A stretch of DNA of 30,887 nt, from positions 1 through 30,887 of IMG/VR virus record IMGVR_UViG_3300043568_001631. The stretch is one strand, 5' to 3'. How positions within the stretch are numbered: position 1 is the first letter of the stretch; each line of letters opens with the position of its first letter. A program made the translations under genes and the position numbers. The notes beneath the pieces are model-generated. The model worked only from the letters and a program-made list of their open reading frames with translations. It ran no database searches and was not told the origin of the DNA. Positions 18,031 to 26,261 of the stretch are shown here, piece by piece. The stretch is from a virus.

Positions 18031-19970
18031 TATAAATTAGCTTTTCCTAATGTGGTTGGTGGTACAAGTGCTGCGGTTAAATCAGCTTTTCCTAATGTAG
18101 AAGTTTCAGCTGGTGCACCTGATACATCAGCTTCACCAAGATCACTTGTAATAACAGTTGCACCTTCAAGACTAACATTTTGTTGTGTTGCTGCTCTTTT
18201 ATTTGGAGCAGTAAGATTAGCTCTAGAAGAAGGTATGCCCGCAGATGCAAATGCTTCTAAATTAGTTTTTTGCGGACTAGCCGCTGGTATTTCAGGACCT
18301 AATAAATCAACTTTGCTTGCGCCTCCATTATTTATATTCGGAGACTCAAACGTAGTACTACCTAAAATTGTATTATTTGATGGCACCGCAGATAAAATAG
18401 TTTTTCCTGGCGGGGTTGTTTGCGTATCTGGTGAAGTTAAAATCTCTTTACCTAAAGTTTCAGGTGGGTTAACCGCTCCTACTAATCCAACATTACCTGG
18501 TGAATTAAATTCTGGTGCTGCGCTTTCTAATGTAGTCTGACCAATTAAAGTTTTAACCAAGTTTATTTCTGCACCTGTAAGTTCCACTTTTCTTGCCATC
18601 ATAGCAGCAATACCTGGACTACTTTGTCTTGTCAATAATCCTTCAATAGCAGCAGCTGGATTATTTAGAAGGTTTTGAGCTGCGTTAAATAATCCAAGAG
18701 GCGATGCTCCGTAAACATTTCCTAATAGGAAACTATTTACAGCATTGTTAATTGCGTTATTTGCAAAAGCTGTTGCTCCAGTAAGCGCTTTATTTCCAAT
18801 CTGACTTAATAGACTACCTGAATTAGGTTTTCCATTTGCGGAATCAAATGCTTGCTGTGTGGTAGCTCTTGTTGGATTAGGCTCATATGAACTTGGGATT
18901 GCGGCAGTATCTTTAGCAGTTTGAAAATTTACAGTCTTAGCTTCTTTTGCTGCATCTTTACCGTACGCGTCCCATGTTAATGTATCATCAAGAATTGCTC
19001 CAAGAAGACCATACGTATTGCTTTCATGAATTACGCCAGGGTTAATTACAAACTTATTAGCAGCAACAGTATCACCTATGATTCCTACTGTATCTAAATA
19101 TGGTGGAGCTTCAGTTAAGTCAATTTCACATTGTTCAAATGAAAACTTTATAAAAGTAGCAGCTGACCAAGGTGTTGGTGTTTTAGGCGTAACTAATCCA
19201 TATTCACGAGGAGTACCTGGTCCTAAATTTAATCCAGCGCTTGCGGCAACTCCAGCTAATGTTGATGTTGCTTTTTGCTGTACAGAAGTACCCACTTTCT
19301 TTGCAAGTTTTCCTAATTTTGTAGATGGGTCAGCTGCTGTATCAGGGCCTGGATTATTTGTTGTGTCTTCTGCAACTGCACCAATTTTCATAGGACGGAC
19401 TTCACTAATGATGATATCCATTTTAAACCAACGCATATGATCTGGAACAGCCCATCTCATCCAATTTGCATCAAACACAGCTTTGCGATAACAGTCTATT
19501 AGATATGTCATTTTCATATCAATAGATTCTAATGTTTCTACCGTAATCTTTTTATCTTTAGCTCTCCAGTTAATCTTAGAATCAATTTTCCAAGCATCTG
19601 CAAGTCCTGATACTTTTACAAAATACCAAGGGCATTCATTTAATAATGCGCCAAATCCAGTTTCAAACAATCTTATGTATTCAGCTCTCTTATATTCACC
19701 ACGATTAATTAAGTAGTTATATGTAGAGTATTTGTTACTGTGTGTATATTGACTAGCGTTTTCTTTATCTTTTTGACTATAAGTTCCACAAAAAAGTCCA
19801 TGCGGCATGTCATCTAAGTCAATTTCATTATTTTGGCTAGTCACTAATCTTATTTGAAATCCCATGTAAGTAGGATCTTGCCAATCTGACATAGAACCAG
19901 GTGGTAATGTAACCGTTGAAGGATTACCGTACGTTAAAAAAGATTTGGTTACACTATCTGCGTATTGCAT
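18030..19970 (-). CDS. Baseplate/tube-associated protein with 15-residue tandem-repeat tail (646 aa)
   Basis: The N-terminal 330 residues look like a tail or baseplate structural domain. There is an early segment MGFQIRLVTSQNNEIDLDDM, the signature TYLIDCYRKAVFDANWMRW with D-H-M-R-W-F-K-M-D-I, and later FIKFSFEQCEIDLTEAPPYL. The pattern resembles structural proteins of large phages that stack on the tube, but I cannot name a T4 equivalent. Residues about 370-460 are Ala/Asn-rich. Residues 463-646 are a tandem repeat with a 15-residue period (annotated separately). The gene lies between the hub gp27-like and spike gp5-like genes, coupled to the latter by TAATG, so it should act at the hub. Confidence 0.62.
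   Translation of the reverse strand: MQYADSVTKSFLTYGNPSTVTLPPGSMSDWQDPTYMGFQIRLVTSQNNEIDLDDMPHGLFCGTYSQKDKENASQYTHSNKYSTYNYLINRGEYKRAEYIRLFETGFGALLNECPWYFVKVSGLADAWKIDSKINWRAKDKKITVETLESIDMKMTYLIDCYRKAVFDANWMRWAVPDHMRWFKMDIIISEVRPMKIGAVAEDTTNNPGPDTAADPSTKLGKLAKKVGTSVQQKATSTLAGVAASAGLNLGPGTPREYGLVTPKTPTPWSAATFIKFSFEQCEIDLTEAPPYLDTVGIIGDTVAANKFVINPGVIHESNTYGLLGAILDDTLTWDAYGKDAAKEAKTVNFQTAKDTAAIPSSYEPNPTRATTQQAFDSANGKPNSGSLLSQIGNKALTGATAFANNAINNAVNSFLLGNVYGASPLGLFNAAQNLLNNPAAAIEGLLTRQSSPGIAAMMARKVELTGAEINLVKTLIGQTTLESAAPEFNSPGNVGLVGAVNPPETLGKEILTSPDTQTTPPGKTILSAVPSNNTILGSTTFESPNINNGGASKVDLLGPEIPAASPQKTNLEAFASAGIPSSRANLTAPNKRAATQQNVSLEGATVITSDLGEADVSGAPAETSTLGKADLTAALVPPTTLGKANL
18033..18584 (-). 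repeat. Degenerate 15-residue (45-base) tandem repeat in the 646-aa protein
   Basis: Starting at residue 480, eleven consecutive units of exactly 15 residues can be aligned without gaps. They are preceded by one 17-residue unit from residue 463 and followed by a final Asn-Leu. Position 2 is nearly always Leu, Ile, Val or Phe, position 4 is Ala, Gly or Ser, and positions 12-14 are often L-G-K. Examples are DLTAALVPPTTLGKA, DVSGAPAETSTLGKA, SLEGATVITSDLGEA and GLVGAVNPPETLGKE. At DNA level only the last units are clearly alike, with GCTTTTCCTAATGT on the plus strand repeating 45 bases apart near 18040 and 18085. This suggests an old array held by protein-level selection. Confidence 0.85.
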
Positions 19971-19985
19971 GGTTCATTATTATTT

Positions 19986-21536
19986 TTATCCGAGAGGAGT
20001 TGGCCATTCTCGACGTGTCATTATAAAAGTTTGATAAAACGCAGGACCATTATATTTTCCAGCGTTTTCACCTGTTGTTTCTCTTGGACCTTGTTTATTA
20101 TATACGAACTGTACGCCATTAATCATATAGTACCCGCTGTAAAATTGATCTAACACTGGAGGTGCACCTCCACCTTGGTCTTGTTCTACATTTTTTCTAT
20201 CAACACCAGACGCGTCTATTCTTGCTTTAAGTTCATCAGCTTGCGATGTAAGTAAAAGAGGTATACGCTCTCCATTGTATATATTTGGGTTCCAACGTTG
20301 TACATTTACTTCAAGATATAACTTTTTTAGCTCAAGAAGGTTTCTTTCATTATGCGCAATGGCAAATGTATACTTATCATGAACATTGGTACTTTGAATA
20401 CCTTTCCAAACAAAACGATTTTGAGTTTTCCAATACTCCTCAGCAGATGGAGATTTTCCATCTTTAGACTGTTCTTCCTTTTTAGGAAATGTTCTACCTT
20501 TTAAAATAATCTTTTTTTGTTCTGCGCCATCAGAAGTCTTAGGATCCACAAAGATATTCCAGTACTTTAAGCTTTTCATATCAAAGAATTGCACATTGTA
20601 CTTATATCCGTGTTCTTCGTGTATTCTTGAACTTTCATTCTTTGTCTTATATCCTTGAATGTACATGTTAGTACCTGACATATTTGCTAATGAAGTTAAA
20701 AACTTACCAATTTGTTTTTGAGCATTTTCAGCTTCGCCAATCTTATCACTGTAAAAATCTTTGGTTAAAGTTACATCAAGAATACCGGCGGCAAGCTGCC
20801 CTTCACCTTCTAATTGATTATTTACATTAATAAAGTTTAAATGATAGTAAACATCTATGTAACATTTATAAAAACTGTTTTCATCTTTCCAAGAAGCGGC
20901 AGCAATATGTTGAATGTATTCTTCCCAACTACTTCCTGCACATAGCCAAGCTTGTGAATCACTAGTGGATGTTTCATTAGTTGCATAACCCATTTGTAAT
21001 TCTTGTGCAATTTGATTTAGAACATCAAACGAATTTCCAGTATATGATTTTATAAGTTGGTCTTTAATATGTGGTATAAACAATTCACCTGAAATAGTGG
21101 ATGTTCCGCCAGCATTATCTTGTCCACCTTCTCCACTTGATACATTCTTAATTATGTAATCATTACGAATTGGCTTAAATGCATTATTTTTAGCACGAAT
21201 AAAAACACTTAATATATCACCATCTTTTGGATAACCTTGTGACTTAAATGCATCAGTTTTATTTAACGTAAAAATAAATGTTACTTGTGGTAAAAACCCA
21301 GTAGCATCAATCATAAAGTAATCTATTTCACCCGCGTCAAAAACATAGTTATTAATTGTTAAAAAGGGGTATGAAATTCCCAATTCATTTTGTACTTGAT
21401 GCCCAGTAGAAGTTCCTTTCTTATTATCAGGAAGTTTATCACTCGTTCCAGTAAACGCATCTTCTACCTCAAGCCTATCAATTTTTATTTTAGGGTCAAG
21501 CAAAGATCTTATAATTGTTTTTTCTGATTGCGCCAT
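19986..21536 (-). CDS. Baseplate hub protein, gp27 / late control gpD-like
   Basis: 516-aa protein. Residues about 165-240 carry the pattern typical of gp27/gpD hub proteins: a helix (SFDVLNQIAQELQMGYATNE), then T-S-D-S-Q-A-W, then SSWEEYIQHIAAASWKDENS and C-Y-I-D-V-Y-Y-H-L-N-F-I-N-V-N. The N-terminal part has beta-barrel strands (PQVTFIFTLNKTDAF, GDILSVFIRAKN). In this family a trimer makes the hub that connects the tube to the gp5 spike; the spike gene is two genes downstream. Its ATG overlaps the gp53-like stop by one base. An A-rich leader with AATAGACTAAATA sits inside the end of the upstream gene. Confidence 0.68.
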   Translation of the reverse strand: MAQSEKTIIRSLLDPKIKIDRLEVEDAFTGTSDKLPDNKKGTSTGHQVQNELGISYPFLTINNYVFDAGEIDYFMIDATGFLPQVTFIFTLNKTDAFKSQGYPKDGDILSVFIRAKNNAFKPIRNDYIIKNVSSGEGGQDNAGGTSTISGELFIPHIKDQLIKSYTGNSFDVLNQIAQELQMGYATNETSTSDSQAWLCAGSSWEEYIQHIAAASWKDENSFYKCYIDVYYHLNFINVNNQLEGEGQLAAGILDVTLTKDFYSDKIGEAENAQKQIGKFLTSLANMSGTNMYIQGYKTKNESSRIHEEHGYKYNVQFFDMKSLKYWNIFVDPKTSDGAEQKKIILKGRTFPKKEEQSKDGKSPSAEEYWKTQNRFVWKGIQSTNVHDKYTFAIAHNERNLLELKKLYLEVNVQRWNPNIYNGERIPLLLTSQADELKARIDASGVDRKNVEQDQGGGAPPVLDQFYSGYYMINGVQFVYNKQGPRETTGENAGKYNGPAFYQTFIMTRREWPTPLG

Positions 21537-22159
21537 TACTTATTATTTAGTCTATTCTTAATTAATCTTGAAATGAATTCGCTTTTTGATAATGGTTTAT
21601 CGCAATCTTCATCTTGTTTTGTAACTCCAGGACCAAATACAATTTTTCCGTTTCTTACTTGTAATTCAGTATCACCAAATGCAGCGTAATTTGGAGGTAA
21701 CGCGGGTTGATTACCTTTTGCAGGGTTTGGTTTTCTTGGTGTGTCACGTTTATCAAAAGCACGTAAAGCAGGATCTACGGTAGATTTCTTTTCTGGTGTT
21801 ATGTATTGATCTCGTATATCAGCTCTTAATGAATCATTAGTAGTTCCTGTTCTCATATTTGCATTCATACTCGGTATATCAAAAGTATAAAGAACATCTC
21901 CTTCGTTAATCGCAAATGGATTACATATTTCATTAAATTTAAGTACACCTTCGATTGCTGATAAATAGCCATACATTTTTTGTGTAATTAAATCAGCACG
22001 CATAGAATCCTCAGCGGTAACTAAATAATAGTCAATAATGATAGGACGATAACCAATTTGTGAGGTTAACATATCTTTCTCAATAAAGTTAACTATTTCT
22101 GTTCCACTTTTATCTTTAACTAAAGGTTTACTATCTTGTGTTTTAAAAAACTCTAACAT
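21536..22159 (-). CDS. Baseplate wedge protein, gp53 / LysM-like
   Basis: 207-aa protein. Residues about 36-95 have the gp53/LysM-like baseplate layout: I-I-D-Y-Y-L-V-T-A-E-D-S-M-R-A-D-L-I, then Y-G-Y-L, then CNPFAINEGDVLYTFDIPSM. The N-P-F-x-I-N-E-G-D-x-L pattern is the typical end of this domain. In T4, gp53 ties neighbouring wedges together. The second half is low complexity with many Lys, Pro and Asp and looks disordered. It directly follows the 708-aa gene (2-base gap) and precedes the hub gene. The family call rests on one domain pattern, so another LysM-like tail protein is possible. Confidence 0.55.
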   Translation of the reverse strand: MLEFFKTQDSKPLVKDKSGTEIVNFIEKDMLTSQIGYRPIIIDYYLVTAEDSMRADLITQKMYGYLSAIEGVLKFNEICNPFAINEGDVLYTFDIPSMNANMRTGTTNDSLRADIRDQYITPEKKSTVDPALRAFDKRDTPRKPNPAKGNQPALPPNYAAFGDTELQVRNGKIVFGPGVTKQDEDCDKPLSKSEFISRLIKNRLNNK

Positions 22160-22161
22160 AA

Positions 22162-24288
22162 TTAAGATTCTTTTTTCGGTGTTGGTTTTGGAACCGCTGG
22201 CGAATATCCTGAACCTTGTGAATATAGAGCAGCGTATACAGACCCTACAGTAGGAGCTTTATTTGTTGCGCCGGGGTCAGTTTTTGCTGCTTGTTTTTGG
22301 TCAGCGGTTTTACCATCAGCTTCTTTATTTGAAGAAGGATCATTACGTGAATATTTGTATCTTGCTTCGATTGATGTATCTACTGGTGATTGAGAACTTG
22401 ATGCAAGAGTTTCTTCATAACCTTTAGGTAATGCGTAAATTCTACCTCGTCCTTTGTTAAACATAGATTCAATACCTGCTTTATCACGAGGCATTCCATG
22501 TTCAATACTAATTGTTACTTTTATTTCGGCTGGGAAATCATCAGGTCCAAGTTCATCACTAAATTCAATTTTAGCATTAGTCACAATCATATTACCCATC
22601 ATCATCATTGGATTCATTGGAGGACCAACACATACGTGCCATTCACCAACAGGAGCCCCAGTTAATAATGAGTGAATACCTGTAGTAACTCTGGTTGATT
22701 CCGTAACACTGTTTTTCATAAACGCCTTGACGCCACCATTCATTATATCTCTTAAGCCTTCCTCTGGATTAGCTGTAATTGCATTAAACAAGTCACTTAT
22801 GTTGTCTCCAATAGTCATAAATTGATCTTTCAGTGAAGTCATAAATCCCGCAGGATCTCCACGTAACCAAGCACTTCGCCCTTCTTTCCCACCAAGAAAT
22901 GGGTCACCTTGTCCAGAACCAGCATTTGGTACGTATCTGTTTTGTCCACCCCAAAACGGAGCAGTTGCTGATGTCATTAACATTGCATTTGCAATAATAT
23001 CTAATCCTGCTGCTTTTGTATTAATTCCGCCAATACCTCTTAAACTATATTCAAATACAAGATCCATCTTGTGTTCAAACTTCAGTCCTTGTTCACGACC
23101 TTTAGTTGTGTTAATTACGTTTACCGGACCAATGATCTTATTTGCATATGGACCATTATTATAAGGATCCGGCGGTGTTACGTTTGGGTTTGTTGTACGT
23201 GCATCACCTGATACTAAGAAACCTAGCATTTTTGCTAAGCCAGGCGCTGGGTTATTTACACTTGCAGATTCACCCTGCGTGCTTACCTCCCATACTTTAG
23301 CTTCAAAATCTTTCCACTTAAGACCAGTTTCAATAGGACCTAAAATAGAAGATATTTTGTTACCCGTGTCTTCACCTAAAAATGTAAGCATAGTTGCTAC
23401 CGGTTTTAGTTTATCAAGTTTAAGATCTTTTCTTGCTTCTTCTCCACTTATAACTGCATCATTGACAGGAAACGGATAACGTCTTAATGTGATAAGATAG
23501 TTATTAGGAATTTTCTTCCACCATTTTAAAAATGCAAAGTCAGTAAACTTATACGGAAACTTAGCAGCATTAGAGTCATTTGATCTACTCCATGCAACTA
23601 TTTGATTTACGGTTGGAGCAGAAGAAGGCTGAACTCCAGTACCATCACCTTGCCCAGGTTCAGATATGTTATAAAAACGTATACTGTTTTCTCTGTCTAT
23701 TAAGTACTTATTGTTAACTTTTCCACCAGCTGCTTGTAAGTTAATATATGAGTTAGAGTTAATTAATGCGGGTACACCTGCAAATTCAATTGCTTTAGTT
23801 TGTAATTGTTCTACGGTGAACTCATTTTCCATTTTCTTTTTAGCTGTTTTAGCAGATGCTTCATCAGTTCCTTCGGAAAATGACATGCCATCAACAAGTA
23901 AATGTGTATTCTTTGGGTCACCTGACATTGAATAAACAACTTGCCCGTCAGAACCCGTTGCAAAAACAAGACGTAAGTCAGTAGGTTCAAGAGTTTGAAT
24001 TGGTTTAACGTCAGCAACTGTTGTATTAGGTTGCGGCGGTGTAGGTTGCGGTGTAGGTCGTGGCTGCATGTTTTCGACCCCAGGGAATTGACCTTTTAAC
24101 GCATTAATAGCTTTTTCCTTCATAGAAGAAACTAGCGTATTAGTGCCACGGCCTGTTTCGTTTTCGGCGTAAATAAATGTTCGTTGTTCTTTAGGTGCAT
24201 TATCGCCAGGCTTAAAAACAAGAAAGCCTTTACCATTTTTACCATAGCTTACTGCTTCATAGCCGTAAACTTCTTTATTCTCTGCCAT
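22162..24288 (-). CDS. Tail/baseplate structural protein (708 aa), first gene of baseplate operon
   Basis: Large soluble protein. It has a Pro/Thr/Gln linker near residues 76-92, a domain with FAFLKWWKKIPNNYLITLRR (about 255-275), and a C-terminal domain with GEWHVCVGPPMNPMMMMGNM followed by ELGPDDFPAEIKVTISIEHG and SMFNKGRGRIYALP. The L-G-P-D-D-F-P and H-G-M-P-R-D-K-x-x-I-E-S-M-F pattern resembles large-phage structural proteins that start the tube or baseplate. A gp48/gp54-like role is possible but unproven. The last 100 residues are disordered-looking and rich in Lys, Pro and Ser. Four consecutive Met codons are unusual. The gene has its own 77-base leader with a small palindrome. Confidence 0.6.
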   Translation of the reverse strand: MAENKEVYGYEAVSYGKNGKGFLVFKPGDNAPKEQRTFIYAENETGRGTNTLVSSMKEKAINALKGQFPGVENMQPRPTPQPTPPQPNTTVADVKPIQTLEPTDLRLVFATGSDGQVVYSMSGDPKNTHLLVDGMSFSEGTDEASAKTAKKKMENEFTVEQLQTKAIEFAGVPALINSNSYINLQAAGGKVNNKYLIDRENSIRFYNISEPGQGDGTGVQPSSAPTVNQIVAWSRSNDSNAAKFPYKFTDFAFLKWWKKIPNNYLITLRRYPFPVNDAVISGEEARKDLKLDKLKPVATMLTFLGEDTGNKISSILGPIETGLKWKDFEAKVWEVSTQGESASVNNPAPGLAKMLGFLVSGDARTTNPNVTPPDPYNNGPYANKIIGPVNVINTTKGREQGLKFEHKMDLVFEYSLRGIGGINTKAAGLDIIANAMLMTSATAPFWGGQNRYVPNAGSGQGDPFLGGKEGRSAWLRGDPAGFMTSLKDQFMTIGDNISDLFNAITANPEEGLRDIMNGGVKAFMKNSVTESTRVTTGIHSLLTGAPVGEWHVCVGPPMNPMMMMGNMIVTNAKIEFSDELGPDDFPAEIKVTISIEHGMPRDKAGIESMFNKGRGRIYALPKGYEETLASSSQSPVDTSIEARYKYSRNDPSSNKEADGKTADQKQAAKTDPGATNKAPTVGSVYAALYSQGSGYSPAVPKPTPKKES

Positions 24289-24306
24289 TTACTTAAATGA
24301 TTTTCT

Positions 24307-24321
24307 TAGACTATAAGTCTA
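24307..24321 (-). promoter_or_regulatory. TAGACT-ATA-AGTCTA palindrome upstream of baseplate operon
   Basis: Inverted repeat of 6 + 6 bases with a 3-base centre, in the 77-base leader before the 708-aa gene. No T-run follows it on the minus strand, so it does not look like a terminator. It could be an operator or an mRNA hairpin. ATATATAC (about 24337-24330) lies just upstream and may be a promoter element. Confidence 0.35.
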
Positions 24322-24323
24322 TT
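24312..24323 (-). promoter_or_regulatory. AATAGACTTATA element, copy 1
   Basis: The minus-strand 12-mer AATAGACTTATA recurs exactly at 24370-24359, just across the stop of the 143-aa gene, and with one change (AATAGACCTATA) at 27217-27206, directly before the start at 27203. All three copies are in or at intergenic spacers. Its distance to the start codon differs between copies, so a promoter or operator is more likely than a ribosome site. Confidence 0.35.
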
Positions 24324-24358
24324 TTAAGTATATATCATACAAGCAAAATCTAAGGTAA

Positions 24359-24370
24359 TATAAGTCTATT
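24359..24370 (-). promoter_or_regulatory. AATAGACTTATA element, copy 2
   Basis: Identical to copy 1, placed 47 bases further upstream, overlapping the TAG stop (24368-24366) of the 143-aa gene. Together the two copies bracket the candidate promoter of the baseplate operon. Confidence 0.3.
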
Positions 24371-24797
24371 CAGTTTCTTCTAGCCAAGTGACTGGAACTG
24401 TGATGCATTCTATAATATGCACTTTCTTAATAGACGGAAAGAATAAGATTTCATCAAAGAGTTCGTATAGTTCTTCATTCTTCCCTTTTTCTGTTAGGAG
24501 TATTACACGGCTAACTACCGTATTGTCTTGGCAAAAATGGATTAACCCACGAATAATTTCATCATTAAGATTTTGGTTAACGTAAATAATTGACTGCATC
24601 TTTTTGCCTGAGGCAGTCGACGTTATGATTTTCTTGATTTTCTGATTAACAATAAATGAAGCATAATCATCCACCTTTCCAACTTCATACCCAAGTTCAA
24701 CAACAACTTCATCGACGACAATGATTTGTTGTTTTCTTAAGTTAAGGAAAGCTTTTTTTAATTTGCTTTTATCTTCTATTGTTATGTATAAATTCAT
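24366..24797 (-). CDS. Unrecognised alpha/beta protein (143 aa)
   Basis: Alternating hydrophobic strands and helices (QQIIVVDEVVVELGYEVGK, KKIITSTASGKKMQSIIYVN, VSRVILLTEKGKNEELYELF) suggest a compact Rossmann-like fold. No catalytic motif or Walker A motif is intact; T-S-T-A-S-G-K-K is only loosely P-loop-like. No signal peptide or membrane segment is present. It starts one base after the stop of the 108-aa gene and is the last gene before the baseplate operon leader. An assembly or regulatory role is possible, but I do not recognise the family. Confidence 0.7.
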   Translation of the reverse strand: MNLYITIEDKSKLKKAFLNLRKQQIIVVDEVVVELGYEVGKVDDYASFIVNQKIKKIITSTASGKKMQSIIYVNQNLNDEIIRGLIHFCQDNTVVSRVILLTEKGKNEELYELFDEILFFPSIKKVHIIECITVPVTWLEETE

Positions 24798-25124
24798 TTA
24801 TTTGTTTTCTTGAAACGGGATTCTTTTTGCGTTTTTCTTTTCCCAACGATCTTGTTCAACTTTAAGTACTGCATCTGCCGCAGCGGTTGCTTCTTCATCA
24901 TTCATGCCTTCAGATTGAAAACGCTCAATCATTTTAGTGTAGCGAAGTGTTTCTTGTTCAATTTCATATTGTTCACGAGCTTGAACATTTTGTAAATGGA
25001 TTTGCTTTCCTGAAGCAGCACGTCTTTTTCGTAATTCTGCTTTATCTGCCTCAGACATATTCTGATACATTTTCAGTAACCCTGTTTTTTTCTCAAGTTC
25101 TCTTCTTTGTCTTCTGTTATACAT
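24798..25124 (-). CDS. Basic, coiled-coil-like protein (108 aa), unrecognised
   Basis: Highly charged, almost entirely helical protein. It starts MYNRRQRRELEKKTGLLKMY and continues with a long Glu/Gln/Arg-rich helix (NVQAREQYEIEQETLRYTKM). The pattern fits a coiled coil or a nucleic-acid-binding helix and gives no enzyme motif. The start overlaps the end of the Nudix gene by 8 bases and the stop directly abuts the 143-aa gene, so the three are probably one translational unit. A scaffold or assembly role is a guess. Confidence 0.7.
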   Translation of the reverse strand: MYNRRQRRELEKKTGLLKMYQNMSEADKAELRKRRAASGKQIHLQNVQAREQYEIEQETLRYTKMIERFQSEGMNDEEATAAADAVLKVEQDRWEKKNAKRIPFQENK

Positions 25125-25659
25125 GACCTGTTGATTTTAAGTAAAAGTAATTAAATAGTCTAAGAAACGCAGCTAATGCAAGAGTCTCTTCTGAAACTAA
25201 AATTTCATTAGATGGCATCATAATTAATTCTGACAGTTCTTCCTTTTTTGAACCATCACCTTCCGGTTTTGATTGTGGTAATCCAGTGACATCTACAGCA
25301 AATGTAGGTACTTGTCTATCACTGTCTTTATATGGAAAAAAGTTACCCAAATAAATCCATCTTTGATTCTCTTCAGGCGGTGTAATGAACCCACCTTCTT
25401 CAGTTAGTTCACGTTTTGCTGTTGATAATAAATCTTCATCTTCGTTATCAATGGTTCCTGTAATAAGTGTATGACAAAAATCACCTTCTCTTAAAGTGTT
25501 ATATTCTTTAAGAAGTCCAATTTTACTAATCATACCCGTGTCATCGGTTGTAAACGGCATAACAGCAACTGACATAGTTTTCATCTTAATCTTTTGATGA
25601 CCTTCTATCTCGATTACATCAAAGTTTTTAAAGCTCTTTAATGTTTTAAACTCTTTCAT
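25117..25659 (-). CDS. Nudix hydrolase
   Basis: 180-aa protein with a Nudix box at residues 68-91. R83-E84-L85-T86-E87-E88-G89-G90-F91 fits R-E-U-x-E-E-x-G-U, and E75 lies at the usual distance before it. Glycine 68 is one residue further away than in the consensus (G-x6-E instead of G-x5-E). Strands before and after (TMSVAVMPFTTDD, FPYKDSDRQVPTFAVDVTGL) suit the Nudix fold. Members hydrolyse nucleoside diphosphates linked to another group, such as NAD, ADP-ribose, capped RNA or damaged dNTPs; the substrate here cannot be told. The N-terminus MKEFKTLKSF resembles the leader of the packaged-protein candidates but has no N-E cut site. It overlaps both neighbours (14 and 8 bases). Confidence 0.78.
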   Translation of the reverse strand: MKEFKTLKSFKNFDVIEIEGHQKIKMKTMSVAVMPFTTDDTGMISKIGLLKEYNTLREGDFCHTLITGTIDNEDEDLLSTAKRELTEEGGFITPPEENQRWIYLGNFFPYKDSDRQVPTFAVDVTGLPQSKPEGDGSKKEELSELIMMPSNEILVSEETLALAAFLRLFNYFYLKSTGHV

Positions 25660-26236
25660 AATTTTCTAAATTTTCTTGTGTTTCTTCAACAATCTCCGAA
25701 ATCTCCGGAATCTCAAAGATATCCGATGTTAGTTCAATTGCAATTTGTCTTTTTAGTTCTTCAACCATTTCTGGGGTTATGCTATTTTGTAAATAGCTAA
25801 GAACTTGATCTTGCCCATCGTCAAAAGATGCTGCCAACACTTTTATTAAATCAAAAGGTGGGACATTAATTTTTAATGATACGCCAACAGTTTTTTCAGT
25901 TTTCTTGGAATTAGTAAGTAATGCTTCTAATGGGCTAACTGTTGGAGCTGTAGGCTGTATAACTTGCGCAGAGCTATCTGGCTGTTGTGTATGTGGTAAA
26001 TCATTAGTTTGCACCACACGCAAAGGTTCTGGCGCAATATCATTAAGCATAAAAAGATTTTCTGGACTGTCATCAAGAACTTCTATTATGTAATCACCAA
26101 TCAGGTCATTATTACATCTACTGCCATCAGTAAAAGTAATAAAGTCAATCCCGCCATCATCAACAATGGTACCATCAGATTTTACAACATCTCCGGCTTT
26201 TTCACCTTTGATCCACTGATATGTTTTAAGACTCAT
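25646..26236 (-). CDS. Conserved-looking phage protein (196 aa), unrecognised
   Basis: Start placed at ATG 26236 (MSLKTYQWIKGEKAGDVV), because the longer in-frame reading from 26410 would overlap the upstream gene, and because the ATATATAC-N13-ATG leader points to this codon. The N-terminal part is a small beta domain (DGGIDFITFTDGSRCNNDLI), then a Pro/Gln/Ser linker (about 80-100). A helical C-terminal domain follows (VGVSLKINVPPFDLIKVLAA, then ITPEMVEELKRQIAIEL), ending in an acidic tail. This P-P-x-D-L-x-K-V-L and helix-helix layout is reminiscent of phage tail or hub assembly factors, but I cannot assign a family. It overlaps the Nudix start by 14 bases. Confidence 0.68.
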   Translation of the reverse strand: MSLKTYQWIKGEKAGDVVKSDGTIVDDGGIDFITFTDGSRCNNDLIGDYIIEVLDDSPENLFMLNDIAPEPLRVVQTNDLPHTQQPDSSAQVIQPTAPTVSPLEALLTNSKKTEKTVGVSLKINVPPFDLIKVLAASFDDGQDQVLSYLQNSITPEMVEELKRQIAIELTSDIFEIPEISEIVEETQENLENYERV

Positions 26237-26257
26237 ATTATTTGTTTTAGTATATAT
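26237..26257 (-). promoter_or_regulatory. Conserved leader ATATATAC-N13-ATG before the 196-aa gene
   Basis: On the minus strand, ATATATAC (26257-26250) is followed by TAAAACAAATAAT and the ATG. It has the same element, spacing and final AATAAT as the leader of the S1-domain gene at 14503. It partly lies in the 25-base spacer after the 108-aa gene that ends at 26262. Confidence 0.35.
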
Positions 26258-26261
26258 TTCA

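Noticed and set aside
5750-18340. TATAAATA octamers near 5755 and 18331 as late promoters
   Set aside because: Both are inside coding sequence and are expected by chance in AT-rich DNA.
18033-18584. 45-base periodicity as a CRISPR array or DNA-level repeat locus
   Set aside because: The period lies within an open reading frame, the units are degenerate at DNA level, and the pattern is preserved in the protein.
24307-24321. Palindrome in the baseplate-operon leader as a terminator
   Set aside because: The stem is only 6 base pairs and no T-run follows on the minus strand.
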